DNA from: Yimella sp. cx-51
GTDB lineage: Bacteria > Actinomycetota > Actinomycetes > Actinomycetales > Dermatophilaceae
Direction: 5' to 3'
Assembly (NCBI RefSeq): GCF_017654605.1
Contig: NZ_CP072113.1
Coordinates: 434,001 to 498,000 of the forward strand
Length of the DNA stretch: 64,000 bases
Part shown: positions 63,468 through 64,000 of the stretch, in pieces
Position numbering within the stretch: position 1 is the stretch's first letter
How the letters are laid out: every line of letters starts with the position of its first letter
Program-made: the position numbers and the translations under genes
Notes under the pieces: model-generated
Told to the model about the DNA's origin: nothing
Database searches by the model: none
The model's input: the letters and a program-made list of their open reading frames with translations, nothing else

Positions 63468-64000
63468 TGCGCAGCGACATCGCCTCGACGATCGCCACCG
63501 GCAGCATGCCCGTGGCGATCGGTCTGGCGATCGTCGCCGGGGTCGTCTCGTTCGCCTCGCCGTGCGTCCTGCCGCTCGTACCCGGATTCCTGGCCTATGT
63601 CACCGGACTCACCGACGAGCGGCGCCGTACCCGACTGATCAGCGGTGCTCTGCTGTTCGTGCTCGGGTTCGCAGTCGTCCTGGTCGCAGTGGCGATGGCA
63701 GTCGGTGTCGCCACCTCGCTCACCCAGCAGCACCGCGGTCTGGTGACGCGCATCGGCGGCGTGGTCGTCGTGCTGCTGGCACTGGTCTACCTGGGATTCA
63801 TCGGGCAGCGCGGACTCCCGGTCACGTGGAGACCGACGGCCGGTCTGGTGGGTGCGCCCCTGCTGGGCGCCGTCTTCGGTCTCGGCATGAGCCCGTGCAT
63901 CGGGCCGGTGTACGGCGCGATCCTCACCCTGGCCTCGCCGCTCGGTGATTCCAGTGGCACCGTCGCCCGTGGTGCGACGCTCGCGGGCTTCTACGCGCTC
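63467..64000 (+). CDS. ccdA: Cytochrome c biogenesis protein CcdA (partial, runs past window end)
   Basis: The first 178 codons of a membrane thiol transporter. It shows the CcdA signature VSFASPCVLPLVPGFLAYVTG and a second half with GMSPCIGPVYGAIL; the two Cys are the redox pair. It passes electrons from cytoplasmic thioredoxin to the TlpA-like lipoprotein. GTG at 63467 overlaps the preceding TAG by one base. resB/ccsA genes probably follow outside. Confidence 0.93.
   Translation, partial: MRSDIASTIATGSMPVAIGLAIVAGVVSFASPCVLPLVPGFLAYVTGLTDERRRTRLISGALLFVLGFAVVLVAVAMAVGVATSLTQQHRGLVTRIGGVVVVLLALVYLGFIGQRGLPVTWRPTAGLVGAPLLGAVFGLGMSPCIGPVYGAILTLASPLGDSSGTVARGATLAGFYAL

Overview
The window is chromosomal DNA from a GC-rich actinobacterium (Actinomycetota). 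This follows from the high GC, frequent GTG starts, many four-base ATGA/GTGA gene overlaps, an Lsr2 nucleoid protein, Ku/LigD-type end joining, a C5-type heme pathway with a CobA-HemD fusion, and a 32-residue bS22-type ribosomal peptide. A member of the Micrococcales is plausible, but nothing here fixes the genus.

Layout. 1-9.3 kb: a secreted protein with a frameshifting poly-C tract; a two-component system; a stand-alone nuoD homologue; a tandem array of membrane-anchored paralogues whose third copy is truncated; a MidA/NDUFAF7-type methyltransferase; a DUF2520-type oxidoreductase with panC. 9.4-16.9 kb: lsr2, a split LigD (polymerase and ligase as separate genes) divergent from ku, an LMW phosphatase overlapping tail-to-tail with a P-loop/PqqD-like protein, and clpC. 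17-23.6 kb is accessory: an AbiEi/DUF559-like gene bracketed by inverted pairs of repeats, an argA-type acetyltransferase, two decayed genes, an alkyltransferase-like gene and an ABC-2 exporter split by one of the decayed genes. 23.6-27.7 kb: a four-gene binding-protein importer behind a leader that can fold into a multi-hairpin structure. 27.7-36.8 kb: mutY, disA, radA, a small membrane protein with a K+-channel/RCK protein, a methyltransferase, a Cys-rich protein, ppx and a sugar-phosphate-isomerase-like gene.

36.8-39.7 kb looks acquired: a 30-codon ftsH relic, an AT-richer leader with an inverted repeat, a 39-residue secreted peptide, an ABC ATPase and two membrane proteins, all translationally coupled. 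39.8-43.2 kb: the circularly permuted ATP-grasp / alpha-E / transglutaminase-fold trio, in which the transglutaminase-like member lacks the catalytic Cys. 43.2-47.6 kb: proline dehydrogenase, proC, GNAT, AcuC-like deacetylase, an excisionase-type HTH protein and bS22. 47.7-56.4 kb: epimerase, acyltransferase, glutaredoxin-like protein, then rex-hemA-hemC-hemD-hemB with a Rex-type operator. 56.4-64 kb: membrane protein, M15 carboxypeptidase, MarR, an HNH/DUF222 protein, hemL, histidine phosphatase, and the tlpA-like/ccdA start of a cytochrome c maturation set that runs off the end.

From memory, gene order resembles two Mycobacterium tuberculosis blocks (panC-lsr2-clpC-mutY-disA-radA, and ppx-proC-HTH-bS22-galE2-acyltransferase-hemACDB-hemL-ccdA). 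Genes that break this order are the likeliest insertions. No tRNA, rRNA or CRISPR array was recognised.
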